Shown piece after piece: positions 33,541 through 42,847 of a DNA stretch of 51,732 nt. Within the stretch, counting starts at the first letter, position 1, and each line of letters opens with the position of its first letter. The notes beneath the pieces are model-generated. The model made no database searches. It was not told the origin of the DNA and saw only the letters and a list, made by a program, of their open reading frames with translations. The translations under genes were made by a program, and so were the position numbers. This stretch comes from Bacillaceae bacterium (GTDB lineage: Bacteria; Bacillota; Bacilli; Bacillales; Alkalibacillaceae): assembly GCA_017656265.1 (NCBI GenBank), contig JACDOD010000017.1, positions 1 to 51,732 on the forward strand, written 5' to 3'.

Positions 33541-34167
33541 ATGCCGATGGAGGTGTCCAGGCTGCCGGTTCAGATTGAAACGCTGTCACACATTACTCCA
33601 AATACTGAAATTTATTTTCCGGCTGTTATAAGTATGGAAGATAAAAATATTCAAGAGAAGATGAATAAAAAGATATATGATCAGGTACAACGCCTCATTC
33701 AAAAACAAAAGAAGGTCCAGATTGAAGGAGAAACTTCAATGGACGGATTTTTTGAACTCAAAACCAATGAGCGGGGAGTACTTAGCTTAACTCAAGGAAA
33801 TTATGCATACACACCCCCAATGGCACACGGGATGACCTATTTGAAGTCGCTGACTTTTGACACCAGAACTGGAAAGAATTATTTGCTGAGTGAATTGTTT
33901 AAGCCGGACAGTGATTATGTTTCTGCTATTTCTGATTTGATTCGTGCGCAAATTCAGGACCGGGAAATTCCTGTACTGGGGGAATTCAGGGAAATCCGTC
34001 CAAATCAACCCTATTATATTGCAGATAAATGTCTGATCATCTATTTTCAACTGTATGAGATTACTCCTTACTATGTTGGATTTCCGATGTTTCCGATTTC
34101 TGTCTATAAAATGGAGGATATGATGGAGGAGAATAGTCCTCTGGCCAAAATGCTGGCAGATCTATAG
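33541..34167 (+). CDS. DUF4163/DUF3298 domain protein
   Basis: A 208-aa protein without a signal peptide. Residues 20-90 resemble DUF4163 (YFPAVISMEDKNIQEKMNKK), and 95-195 resemble DUF3298 (GMTYLKSLTFDTRTGKNYLL, SELFKPDSDY, YYVGFPMFPISV). Related domains occur in RsiV and in the deacetylase PdaC, where they are extracytoplasmic; this stand-alone, non-exported version is unexplained. ATG follows AAGGGAGTG. The upstream sequence resembles a sigma-G promoter (see findings). Confidence 0.78.
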   Translation: MPMEVSRLPVQIETLSHITPNTEIYFPAVISMEDKNIQEKMNKKIYDQVQRLIQKQKKVQIEGETSMDGFFELKTNERGVLSLTQGNYAYTPPMAHGMTYLKSLTFDTRTGKNYLLSELFKPDSDYVSAISDLIRAQIQDREIPVLGEFREIRPNQPYYIADKCLIIYFQLYEITPYYVGFPMFPISVYKMEDMMEENSPLAKMLADL

Positions 34168-34296
34168 GGATAGTCATTGCGAAGGTTTAGGCTCTTTAAA
34201 AGAAATGTCGACTAAAAAACACATAACCAGTTCACCAAATGTATGTTAAGATAATTCCAGAACAAACAATATGTGAAAGAGCAGAGGGGAACATTT

Positions 34297-34677
34297 ATGA
34301 AGAATTATGTATTGCCACTGGCTATTATACTATTAAGTGGATCCATTTTTTATGCAGGGTTTCAATTAAGGGATGTTGTTGTAAATCTTGACAATCAGGA
34401 GCAGCAACCAAATCAGGTGGAAACTAAAGAAGAGCCAATCGAAAAAGGCCTTCTGACCCTTGAGGAAACAGCCGCCTATCTGCGTATCTCAGCAGAGGAT
34501 CTTGATCGTTTGACCAGACAGCATACCATTGAACGAAGCAAGCGACGCAGTTTCCCAACATATGAGTACTTGCCATTCATTTCGATCAATGGGGAAAAAT
34601 ATTTTCAAAAGGAAATCGTCGATCAGTGGATAGATTATAACGTACGTAGATGGTACCACATTAATGTGGATTACTGA
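34297..34677 (+). CDS. Membrane-anchored helix-turn-helix (excisionase-like) protein
   Basis: A 126-aa protein. One membrane helix lies at about 5-22, then a Gln/Glu-rich linker to residue 50, then an excisionase/MerR-type fold (LLTLEETAAYLRISAEDLDR ... INGEKYFQKEIVDQWI). By the usual charge rule the helix would place this domain outside the cell, odd for a DNA-binding fold. ATG 34297 follows AGAGGGG; a GTG at 34273 lies upstream in frame. A terminator follows at 34688. Confidence 0.75.
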   Translation: MKNYVLPLAIILLSGSIFYAGFQLRDVVVNLDNQEQQPNQVETKEEPIEKGLLTLEETAAYLRISAEDLDRLTRQHTIERSKRRSFPTYEYLPFISINGEKYFQKEIVDQWIDYNVRRWYHINVDY

Positions 34678-34687
34678 CATCAATAAC

Positions 34688-34725
34688 ACCCGTTCCTGCT
34701 TTTCGTATTTGGAACGGGTTCGTTC
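34688..34725 (+). terminator. Terminator after the membrane HTH gene
   Basis: ACCCGTTCC (34688-34696) pairs with GGAACGGGT (34711-34719). The T-tract is weak. The rest of 34726-34957 shows no gene. Confidence 0.7.
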
Positions 34726-34957
34726 TATTATAGGAACTCTTACCTTTCCTGAGAATGATGTATCATTTTTTTCTCGTTTAAATCACCTGTACAATGAATG
34801 ATGAAAAAGAGGAAATCAAGCAAAACATTAAATTCCATATTTTTGCATTATTCTCCCGATTGGAAAATATGCCTGACAGGTTTTAATGTGAGCAAAACAA
34901 AATGATGGTTAAGTAATGGATGAGTAAATGTGAAGTCAAAATTTCTGGAGGAGTACC

Positions 34958-35422
34958 ATGAAATATAGAAAACTCCTGTTTATTCCTGTGTTTGTGATAA
35001 CAGCTGCCTATATTCTTTTTCTTTATACGGGGGAAACGATTACGAAAAAAACAGAGTCAGACAGCCTGGTGATCACTGCAACAGCCAGGCAAGTGTTTCC
35101 CCTGTTTCCTGTTTATATGGTCCATGCCAATCTTCATTATAAAGGGGAAGAGAAAACATCCATGATAGCTAGGAAGCCGATGCTTTCCATTTTTGTAAGA
35201 GATCCGGAGGGGAAATTAATTGAATCTCCTGGCCCATCCAATGATCCTGCTTATCCCCAACAGATTTCACCGGGGGAAGACTTTCATAATATCCAGTTCT
35301 TTTTTGCGCTTCATCAGGGTGAATACATGGTTAAAGTGGACTGGGGAATCAGTAGTGTGAAAGGAGATCCTCTTTTCAGAAAACTGAAGCGGCCTCTAGC
35401 ATTCCAGATCCCAGTCAAATAA
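34958..35422 (+). CDS. Hypothetical membrane-anchored extracellular protein
   Basis: A 154-aa protein with an N-terminal signal anchor (LLFIPVFVITAAYILFLYTG) and a beta-rich extracellular part that may be Ig-like (VRDPEGKLIESPGPSNDPAY). ATG follows TGGAGGAG. It precedes two lipoprotein genes on the same strand, with a 70-base gap. No family recognised. Confidence 0.6.
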   Translation: MKYRKLLFIPVFVITAAYILFLYTGETITKKTESDSLVITATARQVFPLFPVYMVHANLHYKGEEKTSMIARKPMLSIFVRDPEGKLIESPGPSNDPAYPQQISPGEDFHNIQFFFALHQGEYMVKVDWGISSVKGDPLFRKLKRPLAFQIPVK

Positions 35423-35492
35423 GATCGTTTTCACTTGTTTGCATGAAACTAAATACTCACCGATACGTCCAATTAGAAAAAGGAGATATGAG

Positions 35493-36068
35493 ATGAAAAA
35501 AATCATAATTATTATTTTTGCGGTGTTTTTGGCTGGCTGCGGCACGGGGAATGATCAAGGAAATGGCGATGTGAATCCGGAACCATATGAAATCCAACAG
35601 ATTCGTGATGAGGAAACCCAGGGAGAGTTTGTTTACCGGCTTTATACCGAAAAAGAAGAGTATGCTGTAGGTGAACAGGTCAAAATCTATGCAGAATTGG
35701 AATATGTCGGTGACCAGGATGAAGTCACCATTTACCATGCTGCCTCTCCTTTTTATTTCCCAATCACTGAGAAGTCCCGGAATATTGAAATCCCTTTTCC
35801 GATGGAGGAGCCCTTGCTGCATACAACGCTGAAAAACGGAGAACCCCTAAAAGAGGAATATAAAAGAGCAGGTGGCTATGGTTCCCAGGATGAAGAAGAG
35901 TATGTAGAATTTATGAAAAAATTTCTGGAGGAAGGGTTTCTTCCAGGTTATTACGTGTTGAGCGGCTATGCGGACTTTTTTGTTGAAACAGAGAACGGCG
36001 GGGAGAAGGTAAAAGAAGACTATAGAATCAAGGCTCAAATTGATTTTATGGTTAGTGGGAAAGAATAG
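35493..36068 (+). CDS. Putative lipoprotein, 191 aa
   Basis: Signal peptide MKKIIIIIFAVFLAGC with Cys16 as lipidation site; the mature part is acidic with a beta-rich domain (EYAVGEQVKIYAELEYVGDQ) that may be Ig-like. I start at ATG 35493, which follows AAAAGGAGATATGAG; an upstream in-frame start at 35439 would hide the signal peptide. It lies between a membrane protein and another lipoprotein gene. Confidence 0.7.
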   Translation: MKKIIIIIFAVFLAGCGTGNDQGNGDVNPEPYEIQQIRDEETQGEFVYRLYTEKEEYAVGEQVKIYAELEYVGDQDEVTIYHAASPFYFPITEKSRNIEIPFPMEEPLLHTTLKNGEPLKEEYKRAGGYGSQDEEEYVEFMKKFLEEGFLPGYYVLSGYADFFVETENGGEKVKEDYRIKAQIDFMVSGKE

Positions 36069-36079
36069 GAGGAAAAGGA

Positions 36080-36526
36080 AAGAAAAAACGTTTAACTCTT
36101 CTGCTGGCTACTATGATGGTTATCCTTGGATGTTCAGATCAAGCTGATTCTGAATATACATTTGTCATCCCAGATGACTTTAAGCATTCCGAAGCCGTCA
36201 TCCATGAAATAGTAAAGGAAACCTCAATTCAGGAAATTCAATCCTCCAAATTCATGGCTCTATTTCATACCGAACCAACTGATGCGATGTTTATTCAAAC
36301 TGAAGCCGGGGTTATAGAACTCATTCATTTTCCGAAAAAGAACGGTCAGAATTACAGAATTGAACTGATAAAAACGAAGAACGGCAGGCACCAATATACC
36401 ATAAAGAACGGCGCAGATGAAGCAGTGCTTGATTCTTCAGAAAAACTGTTTATCCACCAGACTCCAGAGTATATCGCTTTCACGAAAGATGAGGATGTCC
36501 ATAGGATATTAAGCCATATATTTTAA
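36080..36526 (+). pseudogene. Lipoprotein gene with apparent start-codon mutation (ATG to AAG)
   Basis: AGGAGG (36067-36072) stands seven bases ahead of AAG AAA AAA CGT. If this AAG were ATG, the product would be a perfect lipoprotein: MKKRLTLLLATMMVILGC with Cys17. No other start codon exists between that ribosome site and ATG 36113, which would begin inside the signal peptide and has no ribosome site. The downstream frame is intact for 148 codons. Either translation begins at a non-standard codon or the gene was recently silenced. Confidence 0.65.
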
Positions 36527-36546
36527 TGTCCACCAATGCCAGCCCA

Positions 36547-36981
36547 TCACATGTTCCAGTCCCTGCGCCACAGTTCAGGTAAATGAATTCCTGCCTGTTT
36601 TAAAGCTACAAAATATTGTCCCTGATGAATCCCTTCATGCTGGACGGCTGTATTCAAAAGTTCAAGTGCTGTCATCTGTCCAGCACCCATCAAAATTTGC
36701 TGATCCCAGTGGGAACGTTCAAATTCTCTTGCCAGATCTGCCATGCTTCGTTCTAGTTCATCGAACAAATCACGTTCCTGGGCAGGGAGATTGCCGGGGA
36801 ACACCACTTTTCCTGATTTCATGCCATCTCGATAGACATCCCGAACACGAATGATATGAACAAATAGTTTCCTTAGTGTTCCCAGTTCATCCATCAAGGA
36901 TTCATCCCATCTGCTTTCGGGGATTTCCCTGGCTAAGGCGTTTGTCATTTGGGCTGCATATAAAAAACCTTTTGCATTCAT
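36547..36981 (-). CDS. DinB family protein
   Basis: A 144-aa four-helix protein. Histidines at the metal-site positions are present (FVHIIRVRDVYRDG near residue 45 and QHEGIHQGQYFVALKQAG near the end). DinB/YfiT proteins bind a metal and several act as thiol-S-transferases. I start at ATG 36981 behind GGGGGA. It converges on the lipoprotein genes. Confidence 0.8.
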   Translation of the reverse strand: MNAKGFLYAAQMTNALAREIPESRWDESLMDELGTLRKLFVHIIRVRDVYRDGMKSGKVVFPGNLPAQERDLFDELERSMADLAREFERSHWDQQILMGAGQMTALELLNTAVQHEGIHQGQYFVALKQAGIHLPELWRRDWNM

Positions 36982-37016
36982 TGACCCGTCCCCCAAACAC
37001 GATTATAATAAACATA

Positions 37017-37472
37017 CTAAAATGGCTTTAAAATCATCAGTGCAATAATCACAAGGAATATAAAATTTTCCAGATATTCAGCCTGAAAGAGCTTTCTGGC
37101 ATATCCATGGTATTCTTCAGGAATATCTTCACCCTGATGGGATTCCAGCAATTCTTTAATCGGTTTTGAGCGGTGAGCAAGTACCATCGGCCCCATAGCC
37201 AGAGCCACGAGAAAAAGTACAAGGCTCGTCACATACCAGCCCATCTTGAACAACGCAGGATTCAGTACCCCCATCAGCAGACCGCTCACAAGCAAGAGAG
37301 TTCCGCCGATCATGACAAATGTATGTATAGTACGTCTGAGATTGAATGAGTGACGCAGCTCCGTCATATTTTTGGCCGGTTTCGCAAGGGTAGTTAGGAT
37401 AAAACCTGGGCCCAGTCCGACAATAGCTGAAAATATATGTATAAAAACGAGTATTTGATAGAATTTGTCCAT
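37017..37472 (-). CDS. DUF2269 family membrane protein
   Basis: A 151-aa protein with four membrane helices. The N-terminal QILVFIHIFSAIVGLGPGFI with His in helix 1 is typical of DUF2269. Function unknown; conserved His residues may bind a ligand or haem. ATG 37472 lies after GGAGGTAGACT on the minus strand. It precedes the DinB gene by 35 bases and may be co-transcribed with it. Confidence 0.8.
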   Translation of the reverse strand: MDKFYQILVFIHIFSAIVGLGPGFILTTLAKPAKNMTELRHSFNLRRTIHTFVMIGGTLLLVSGLLMGVLNPALFKMGWYVTSLVLFLVALAMGPMVLAHRSKPIKELLESHQGEDIPEEYHGYARKLFQAEYLENFIFLVIIALMILKPF

Positions 37473-37565
37473 AGTCTACCTCCCAAATAAACTACTCCTC
37501 TCTTTCTCTATTATAAAGGATTAAGGTGAAAAAAGTGTGATGATTGTCATAAGGTGGTGATTTTA

Positions 37566-37946
37566 ATGAAGTGGAAAATGTGGATGGGAACAATCTTAAT
37601 TCTTTTATTAACTGCCTGTCAGGCAAAGGAAATGACCTTTACTGCAGAAAATGAAAACTGGTATGCGGAATATAAAGTTAATCAAACGGAGGATACACAG
37701 GAAACCAGTTTTGTCATAAGTTACGCTGGAGAGGATACAGAAAAGGTAAGTAAGGCAGATATTGAATATCATTTCATATATCCGTCGGGGGAAACTGCTG
37801 GCACTGATCGTTTAACAGAAGATGGAATGCTAAAAGGAACAGGCGGAGGATGTTCCGGCTGTGCATTTATAGAAAAAGATGATCAAATTCAGCTTACGTT
37901 TACTGTGAATGGAGAAACGGAAAAAATGATTTTAAGAACAGAATAG
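37566..37946 (+). CDS. Putative lipoprotein, 126 aa
   Basis: Signal peptide MKWKMWMGTILILLLTAC with Cys18 as lipidation site. The mature domain is small and beta-rich; CSGCAF holds two further cysteines. ATG 37566 follows AAGGTGGTG; a GTG at 37554 is less likely. No family recognised. Confidence 0.7.
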   Translation: MKWKMWMGTILILLLTACQAKEMTFTAENENWYAEYKVNQTEDTQETSFVISYAGEDTEKVSKADIEYHFIYPSGETAGTDRLTEDGMLKGTGGGCSGCAFIEKDDQIQLTFTVNGETEKMILRTE

Positions 37947-37974
37947 CCGTACGCTCATTTTGAAATATCAGCTT

Positions 37975-38106
37975 TTACACGAGATACATTGGCTTTTGCG
38001 TAGATAGAAAATATTCTCTTACACCTGATATATGGCTACTATCCATGAGAAGTCGGAAGTTGATGTTCTCCTCATACTTGATAAGCATTGTTTGGGCATA
38101 ACTGTT
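37975..38106 (-). pseudogene. Short protein-like remnant
   Basis: A minus-strand frame without start reads QTMLIKYEENINFRLLMDSS then HISGVREYFLSTQKPMYLV and stop. It may be a fragment of a lost gene. Weak evidence. Confidence 0.25.
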
Positions 38107-38260
38107 TCAACATATCTCTATTAAAATATTATCCCGGCAGACTTTAACGTAAGGAAATCACCAGAAGGGGATGTCTTTAAAATTTAAAATACAAACAGCC
38201 CCGTTAATCGTTATCTATAAAAGTCTTTACAATACCCTCGACAAAAAGGCTTTTATCCGT

Positions 38261-38389
38261 TCACTCTTCGCATTTCCAAACAATATTGGCAGGATTCATA
38301 GTCATCAAAACATCTATGCCGGCTTCAGACATGGATTTTTTTATTCGGGTAACCCTTCGTTCAAATTCTCTTCTTGAAAATACTCCCAT
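38261..38389 (-). pseudogene. N-terminal remnant of an M24 (Xaa-Pro peptidase/creatinase) gene
   Basis: ATG 38389 follows AAAAGGGA on the minus strand and encodes MGVFSRREFERRVTRIKKSM then SEAGIDVLMTMNPANIVW and a stop. This is the usual start of M24 peptidases (...RxxxxRxxMxxxGIDVLLVTDPANxxYLTGY), but the frame ends after 42 codons and the rest is absent. Sequence from 38390 to 38631 shows no gene. Confidence 0.6.
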
Positions 38390-38631
38390 TTTCAATCCCT
38401 TTTCTATTTAATATTTGAATGGTTTATAGTAATAGATATGGTGTATTTTCTGTTTTATACATGGGTTCTGTTAATATGGCGGGTTTTCCTGGAAACGGCT
38501 GCAGGGCAGTAAAATAGTTGTAGAAAAACGGGAAGCAGTTGTATAAATACTGAATACAATTGTGGAATTGTTGGATGAGGCTGCAGAATTTCCGAAGATA
38601 GTCGCAGAATTATGAAGTGAAATTACAGCAG

Positions 38632-38679
38632 AAAGGCTGTCTCAGAGGACAATAACGTTTTAGAGACAGCCTTTTTTAA
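38632..38679 (+). terminator. Strong hairpin beyond the yojO gene
   Basis: AAAGGCTGTCTC (38632-38643) pairs with GAGACAGCCTTT (38663-38674). The T-run is on the plus strand, while the adjoining gene is on the minus strand and would use the less T-rich side. Confidence 0.75.
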
Positions 38680-40586
38680 ATCATTTTCAGCAGAAGCCGT
38701 TTTAAAACCGACGAAAACAAATCCGGAAGTTCGGAAAGAGATTGGACGAGCAGATGCTCCTTTCCATAAATGTTTTCCATCAGTCTGGATTCATATTCAG
38801 CAATAGGCTTATCAGATAAAAAGGTGCCGATGACATCAATCCCCTGTTTGCGGACGCTGTTTACGGCTTCGTTGGTGTCAATGATTCCGTTATTCTGATA
38901 GTTGTAAGCTGATGGTTCTCCATCGGTAAACACTAAAAGAAATTTGTGTTTTTCCTGGCGTTCCGCTAATTCTTTTGCTGCGTTACGAATACTGAATCCA
39001 TCCCGGTTATCCTCCCGGGGCTCAAGCTGCATAATTTCTGGTCCTGCACCCGGTTTCAGGCTTTGCTCAAAGGGAATCACCCGGTGATCGTAGTTAGGCT
39101 GATATTTATCAGTCGCATCAAAACCGTCCTCCCAGAATCCTGTAACAGAGTGGGAGATCTTCAGTTCTTTTAATACTTCATGAAACAAGATAGCTGCTTT
39201 TTTCGTTTCTTCCATTTTGTCCACCATGGAAGCAGAGCAGTCAATCAACAGGGTAAAGGCGGCATCGATTTCCTGACTTTCGGTGTCTTTTTTATAAAAA
39301 ATCCGGGATTCATTTTCCACAACAAAGGGAAGGAGTCTCTTTTTGGACAGTCTTCCCATCAATAGGTGCTCCCGGGCTGCATTTTGCCTGTGTTCAAGAG
39401 CTTGATCAATGGTACGGGAAAGTCTTTGTTTTTCTGTCTGAATCAGAGCTGAATACTCTTGATAAGTGTTACAGTCTTCCGGAGTAGGCTGTTTCACGTC
39501 AAACTCTTTTAATTCTGCATGAATGTTTTCCGTTCCGTACCGTGCTTTTGCTCCCGATACCGACTCATTTTTCTTTAGGTCCAGACTTTCAAGACTGGAA
39601 TAATCCTTATGTTTGCTTTTCCCTGAACTTCCCTGAACACTGGCCATCGCCTGGTCCCCATCTTCTGTCTCTCTTGTACCGTCACCTGAAAGGTCTGTTC
39701 GGGTGCCTCTGTCCAGTTCAAAACGCAAAAAGCTTTGATTGCGATCACCGTTTTCACTTTCCCGATGATAGGCAGGGAGCTTTTCCTCAAACCCTTCACT
39801 TTCATTCTCTATCTGTTCCTGTTCATCCTGTTCCAGAGCATCTGCCCTTGTCAGTTCATCCCAGAGATGATCATAATGGGAGTTCTTTTCCATTAAGATG
39901 GGGAAAACGAAATATCGGTTGATGGAGTCAGAATAGGAATCATCCAGCTTCGCTCCAATTTTTAGGCATATGTCAGCTACTTCTCTGGTTGATGCTGCGT
40001 CAAAAAATTCCTGCAGCACGGAATGAAGGGATTCCAGAGTCTTCATTTGTTCATCAGTGGCACCTGGTAATGTCAATATGGGTGAAGTGGATGTGACGGT
40101 TAAATAAATCAGGCAAAATAATTCATCGGTGTTATAGCCCCTGTTTACGTTTGTCCGAAGCTGTGTTTCGAAATAGCGGGTTAATGCTTTTCTTCGCAGG
40201 TCAAACCATTTATGGGTGCCTGGCCGCTCTTTTTTTATCATTTCTTCCAGCCGCAGATCTTCAAGCATGGTAAATAACTGGGTTAAAAATTGTTTCAAGG
40301 GTGACTGGTGAATCGCTTCTTTAAACTTCTGCCATTCCGGAAGTGTTGTGTGATGAAGGGTTCCCCGTACCCTGAGAATAACATCAGTCTTGTATCCAGC
40401 CTGACGAATCTCTTCTGGATAGTGATGCCAGAGACTGCTGGCTGTAACGGTTCGTTCCTTTACATCAATAAATGAACCGTACTGAAAATCAAAGGCCAGA
40501 TCTTCCTGTCTGGATAAAATAGTGACAAGGTCTTCCAGTGCCAGAAACAGTCCGGCATCAACCATATGATCTTTAAACTTCACCAT
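38676..40586 (-). CDS. yojO: VWA domain protein, YojO/NorD-like
   Basis: A 636-aa soluble protein; length agrees with B. subtilis YojO. Residues 1-250 are helical, 255-410 are acidic and low-complexity, and the last 200 residues form a von Willebrand A domain. The metal site is DCSAS starting at Asp449, followed by FTDGEP. Partnered with a MoxR-type AAA ATPase 9 bases upstream, as in NorQ/NorD and CobS/CobT pairs that insert metals or remodel complexes. The actual target in Bacillus is not known to me. Confidence 0.85.
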   Translation of the reverse strand: MVKFKDHMVDAGLFLALEDLVTILSRQEDLAFDFQYGSFIDVKERTVTASSLWHHYPEEIRQAGYKTDVILRVRGTLHHTTLPEWQKFKEAIHQSPLKQFLTQLFTMLEDLRLEEMIKKERPGTHKWFDLRRKALTRYFETQLRTNVNRGYNTDELFCLIYLTVTSTSPILTLPGATDEQMKTLESLHSVLQEFFDAASTREVADICLKIGAKLDDSYSDSINRYFVFPILMEKNSHYDHLWDELTRADALEQDEQEQIENESEGFEEKLPAYHRESENGDRNQSFLRFELDRGTRTDLSGDGTRETEDGDQAMASVQGSSGKSKHKDYSSLESLDLKKNESVSGAKARYGTENIHAELKEFDVKQPTPEDCNTYQEYSALIQTEKQRLSRTIDQALEHRQNAAREHLLMGRLSKKRLLPFVVENESRIFYKKDTESQEIDAAFTLLIDCSASMVDKMEETKKAAILFHEVLKELKISHSVTGFWEDGFDATDKYQPNYDHRVIPFEQSLKPGAGPEIMQLEPREDNRDGFSIRNAAKELAERQEKHKFLLVFTDGEPSAYNYQNNGIIDTNEAVNSVRKQGIDVIGTFLSDKPIAEYESRLMENIYGKEHLLVQSLSELPDLFSSVLKRLLLKMI

Positions 40587-40595
40587 AGGTCCTCC

Positions 40596-41471
40596 TTAAA
40601 ATAATGTTTCAGCAAGGTTCCGAACCACTTCTTTTTCCCGCTCATCTTCCATTTTGTCGATTATGGCACGCAGAATAGCCCGTTTTGGAGGAATGATCTG
40701 GCTTAAATCACAGGCGTCCAGAAGGGCCCGGATGCTGGCGGCTTCCTCTGAAATTTTTCCCTGACTGGCAGCTTCCACCAGGTCAGCAGAGAACTGAACA
40801 AAGGCGTCGATTGTCTTTTCATCATTCAAATCTGTGGTCTCCTGGATTAGAGCTTTCAGCTGCTCCCCCTGTATATAAGAAAGTTCAATGACAATAAAGC
40901 GGTTTTTCAGTGCCTCATTTAAACGGGTCGTTCCGATGTATCCTTCATTGATGGCCGCAATCACATTAAATCCTTTTTTTGCCCGAATCACTTCATTGGT
41001 CAGGGGATTCGTGATGGTTCGCCGGTAATCAAGTACACCATTAATGATTGGCAGCGTTTCCGGTTTAGCCATATTGATTTCATCAATGTACAAAAAGTGC
41101 CCATGTTTCATCGCCTGAATCAGGGGACCGGGAACATATTCAATGACCTGTTTGCCTTCTTTGTAGTCCAGGGTTTTGAACCCGAGAAAACTTTCTGCAT
41201 CTATATCAACCGAACAATTAACACTGAAAAGAGGCTGATGAAACAGGTAAGAAAGGGTTTCGGCCATTTTTGTTTTTCCTGCTCCGGTAGGTCCCTTTAA
41301 TAATATATTTTTGCCCTGGGCAATGGCAGCGATGGCATCCATGATGACATCTGGATTTTCCGGAATGTATCCCGGCATTCCAATACGGTCTTCAAATTCA
41401 GTAGGAGAAGGGTTTTTATACTGACTGATCAGGGTTTGGATTCCTTCTGGCAATGTGTTAATAAGGTTCAA
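40596..41471 (-). CDS. yojN: MoxR-type AAA+ ATPase, YojN/NorQ-like
   Basis: A 292-aa AAA+ ATPase. Walker A is GPTGAGKT, Walker B is [20 protein letters not shown], and [20 protein letters not shown] carries sensor and arginine-finger positions. It probably uses ATP with the VWA partner to remodel or load metal into a target enzyme; NorQ/NorD activate nitric-oxide reductase in other bacteria. TTG start at 41471 follows AAAGGAG; the open frame extends 34 codons further up without a ribosome site. Confidence 0.87.
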   Translation of the reverse strand: MNLINTLPEGIQTLISQYKNPSPTEFEDRIGMPGYIPENPDVIMDAIAAIAQGKNILLKGPTGAGKTKMAETLSYLFHQPLFSVNCSVDIDAESFLGFKTLDYKEGKQVIEYVPGPLIQAMKHGHFLYIDEINMAKPETLPIINGVLDYRRTITNPLTNEVIRAKKGFNVIAAINEGYIGTTRLNEALKNRFIVIELSYIQGEQLKALIQETTDLNDEKTIDAFVQFSADLVEAASQGKISEEAASIRALLDACDLSQIIPPKRAILRAIIDKMEDEREKEVVRNLAETLF

Positions 41472-41677
41472 TGTATGCCACTCCTTTACATGTAAGATTA
41501 CTGCTATATGTAAAGCCATTCTGTTTAATCCGGGTTCACGCTGAAACTTTTTCCGCTGTTTTCCGTCTAACAAATAGGTACCAACGTTTATATTAGCACG
41601 GAAATCTTCCTGTTAAAAATAAGTCGTTTCTGGAGAGAGAAAAGCCATTGATGATTTAGCGTGGAAAGGGAATGGAT

Positions 41678-42256
41678 ATGAAGAGAATCGGATGGATATC
41701 GCTGGGTCTGACACTGATCGTTTTGACCGGATTTGTCATTTATTTCTATAGTCAATATCAGCAATACAAACATGCAGAACAGAGTATTCACACGATGCAG
41801 ATGAAAACGGCATCAGCGGAAATTGGACGTGCACTGGATACGGGTACAGCTTTGCTGAATCGGTGGGATGACCTATCGGATAAAACGAAATTATATTTTT
41901 TAAGCAAAATCCGTTCAGATCTGGATGTATCCGTAAAGGCTTTACGCTTATCAGACACCCATTTTAATTTAGAAGAACGGAAGAGGTCAAAGAGCATTTA
42001 TTTTGTGTATCGTTTGATTGATAATTACAGCTATGCTGTGGAAGAACTTGAAATGAAGCTGGTCAGAAACGAAGAAAATCAGGAACAAATGAAACAAGAA
42101 GTGGAGCAGTTGGTTCGTGATCTGGTCATCATCCGAGAACGTTTCTCTGGTGAAAAAGTAAAGGATATGAATCATGATCAACTAAAAGAACTATGGACGC
42201 GTATTGTAAAGCAGTTAACATATCGAGAAGCACTCGAGCGATATAATCCGTTTTAA
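41678..42256 (+). CDS. Hypothetical membrane protein with coiled-coil
   Basis: A 192-aa protein with one N-terminal helix (IGWISLGLTLIVLTGFVIYF) and a long, charged, helical extracellular part. ATG 41678 is seven bases after AAAGGG; an ATG at 41672 is too close. First of four small membrane-protein genes on the same strand (to 43315), divergent from yojN. Confidence 0.6.
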   Translation: MKRIGWISLGLTLIVLTGFVIYFYSQYQQYKHAEQSIHTMQMKTASAEIGRALDTGTALLNRWDDLSDKTKLYFLSKIRSDLDVSVKALRLSDTHFNLEERKRSKSIYFVYRLIDNYSYAVEELEMKLVRNEENQEQMKQEVEQLVRDLVIIRERFSGEKVKDMNHDQLKELWTRIVKQLTYREALERYNPF

Positions 42257-42311
42257 TATAAAAGGAAATTTTTGGATTGTAGCGAATAGATTATACAGAG
42301 GAGTGGAAAAA

Positions 42312-42515
42312 ATGGAACGAAAAATTACTTTTTTTCTGGCATTTTTAGTTGGGATGGCTTTTATGTATATACCGATGAGATATTACATGTTTGAAAGCTT
42401 GACCCCTATTATAGCTGCATTCATTTATGTGATTGGATTTGTTGTAAGTTTATGGTTTGGTCTGATGATAATTTTTGAGGCCTTTAAGAGTTTAAAAGCA
42501 AAGCATCACAACTAA
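42312..42515 (+). CDS. Small two-helix membrane protein, 67 aa
   Basis: Hydrophobic segments at about 5-23 and 32-55 with a basic end (FKSLKAKHHN). ATG 42312 follows GAGGAGTGG. Second gene of the 41.7-43.3 kb run. No family recognised. Confidence 0.6.
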   Translation: MERKITFFLAFLVGMAFMYIPMRYYMFESLTPIIAAFIYVIGFVVSLWFGLMIIFEAFKSLKAKHHN

Positions 42516-42532
42516 GTCATGGGGGTGCCCCT

Positions 42533-42808
42533 ATGTATGTGTTCATTATTGTGTTCATAAGTGTTTTTGTCATCATTACCCTTCTCAGGATGTATGTAAA
42601 CCGAAACTGGGAATTAATCTACACGGCTTTTGGTCATGAACTGTATAGTCGAATCAGGGAAAAGCTGGATCGTAAGGGGATTCAGATCAAAACAGTTCTG
42701 CCTAACCATGGTGATCGGGGGAAAATAACTGAGCACCTGACCCAGTATGATATTTATGTGAAAAAAACTGAAAAAAATTTAGCAGCTGAAGCATTACAAA
42801 AGGAATAA
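42533..42808 (+). CDS. Small membrane-anchored protein, 91 aa
   Basis: One N-terminal helix (YVFIIVFISVFVIITLL) and a basic cytosolic or extracellular domain (ELYSRIREKLDRKGIQIKTV, then HLTQYDIYVKKTE) resembling small signal-anchored Bacillus proteins of unknown role. ATG follows ATGGGGGTG. Third of the run. Confidence 0.6.
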   Translation: MYVFIIVFISVFVIITLLRMYVNRNWELIYTAFGHELYSRIREKLDRKGIQIKTVLPNHGDRGKITEHLTQYDIYVKKTEKNLAAEALQKE

Positions 42809-42847
42809 CAAACGTTCAGTAAATACTAACTAGAGGGAGAGGTGTGA

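Noticed and set aside
38171-38377. Plus-strand 68-aa open frame
   Set aside because: It is the shadow of the minus-strand M24 peptidase remnant and has no ribosome site.
39542-39922. 126-aa plus-strand open frame within yojO
   Set aside because: It lies opposite the acidic low-complexity part of the VWA protein gene and has no independent support.
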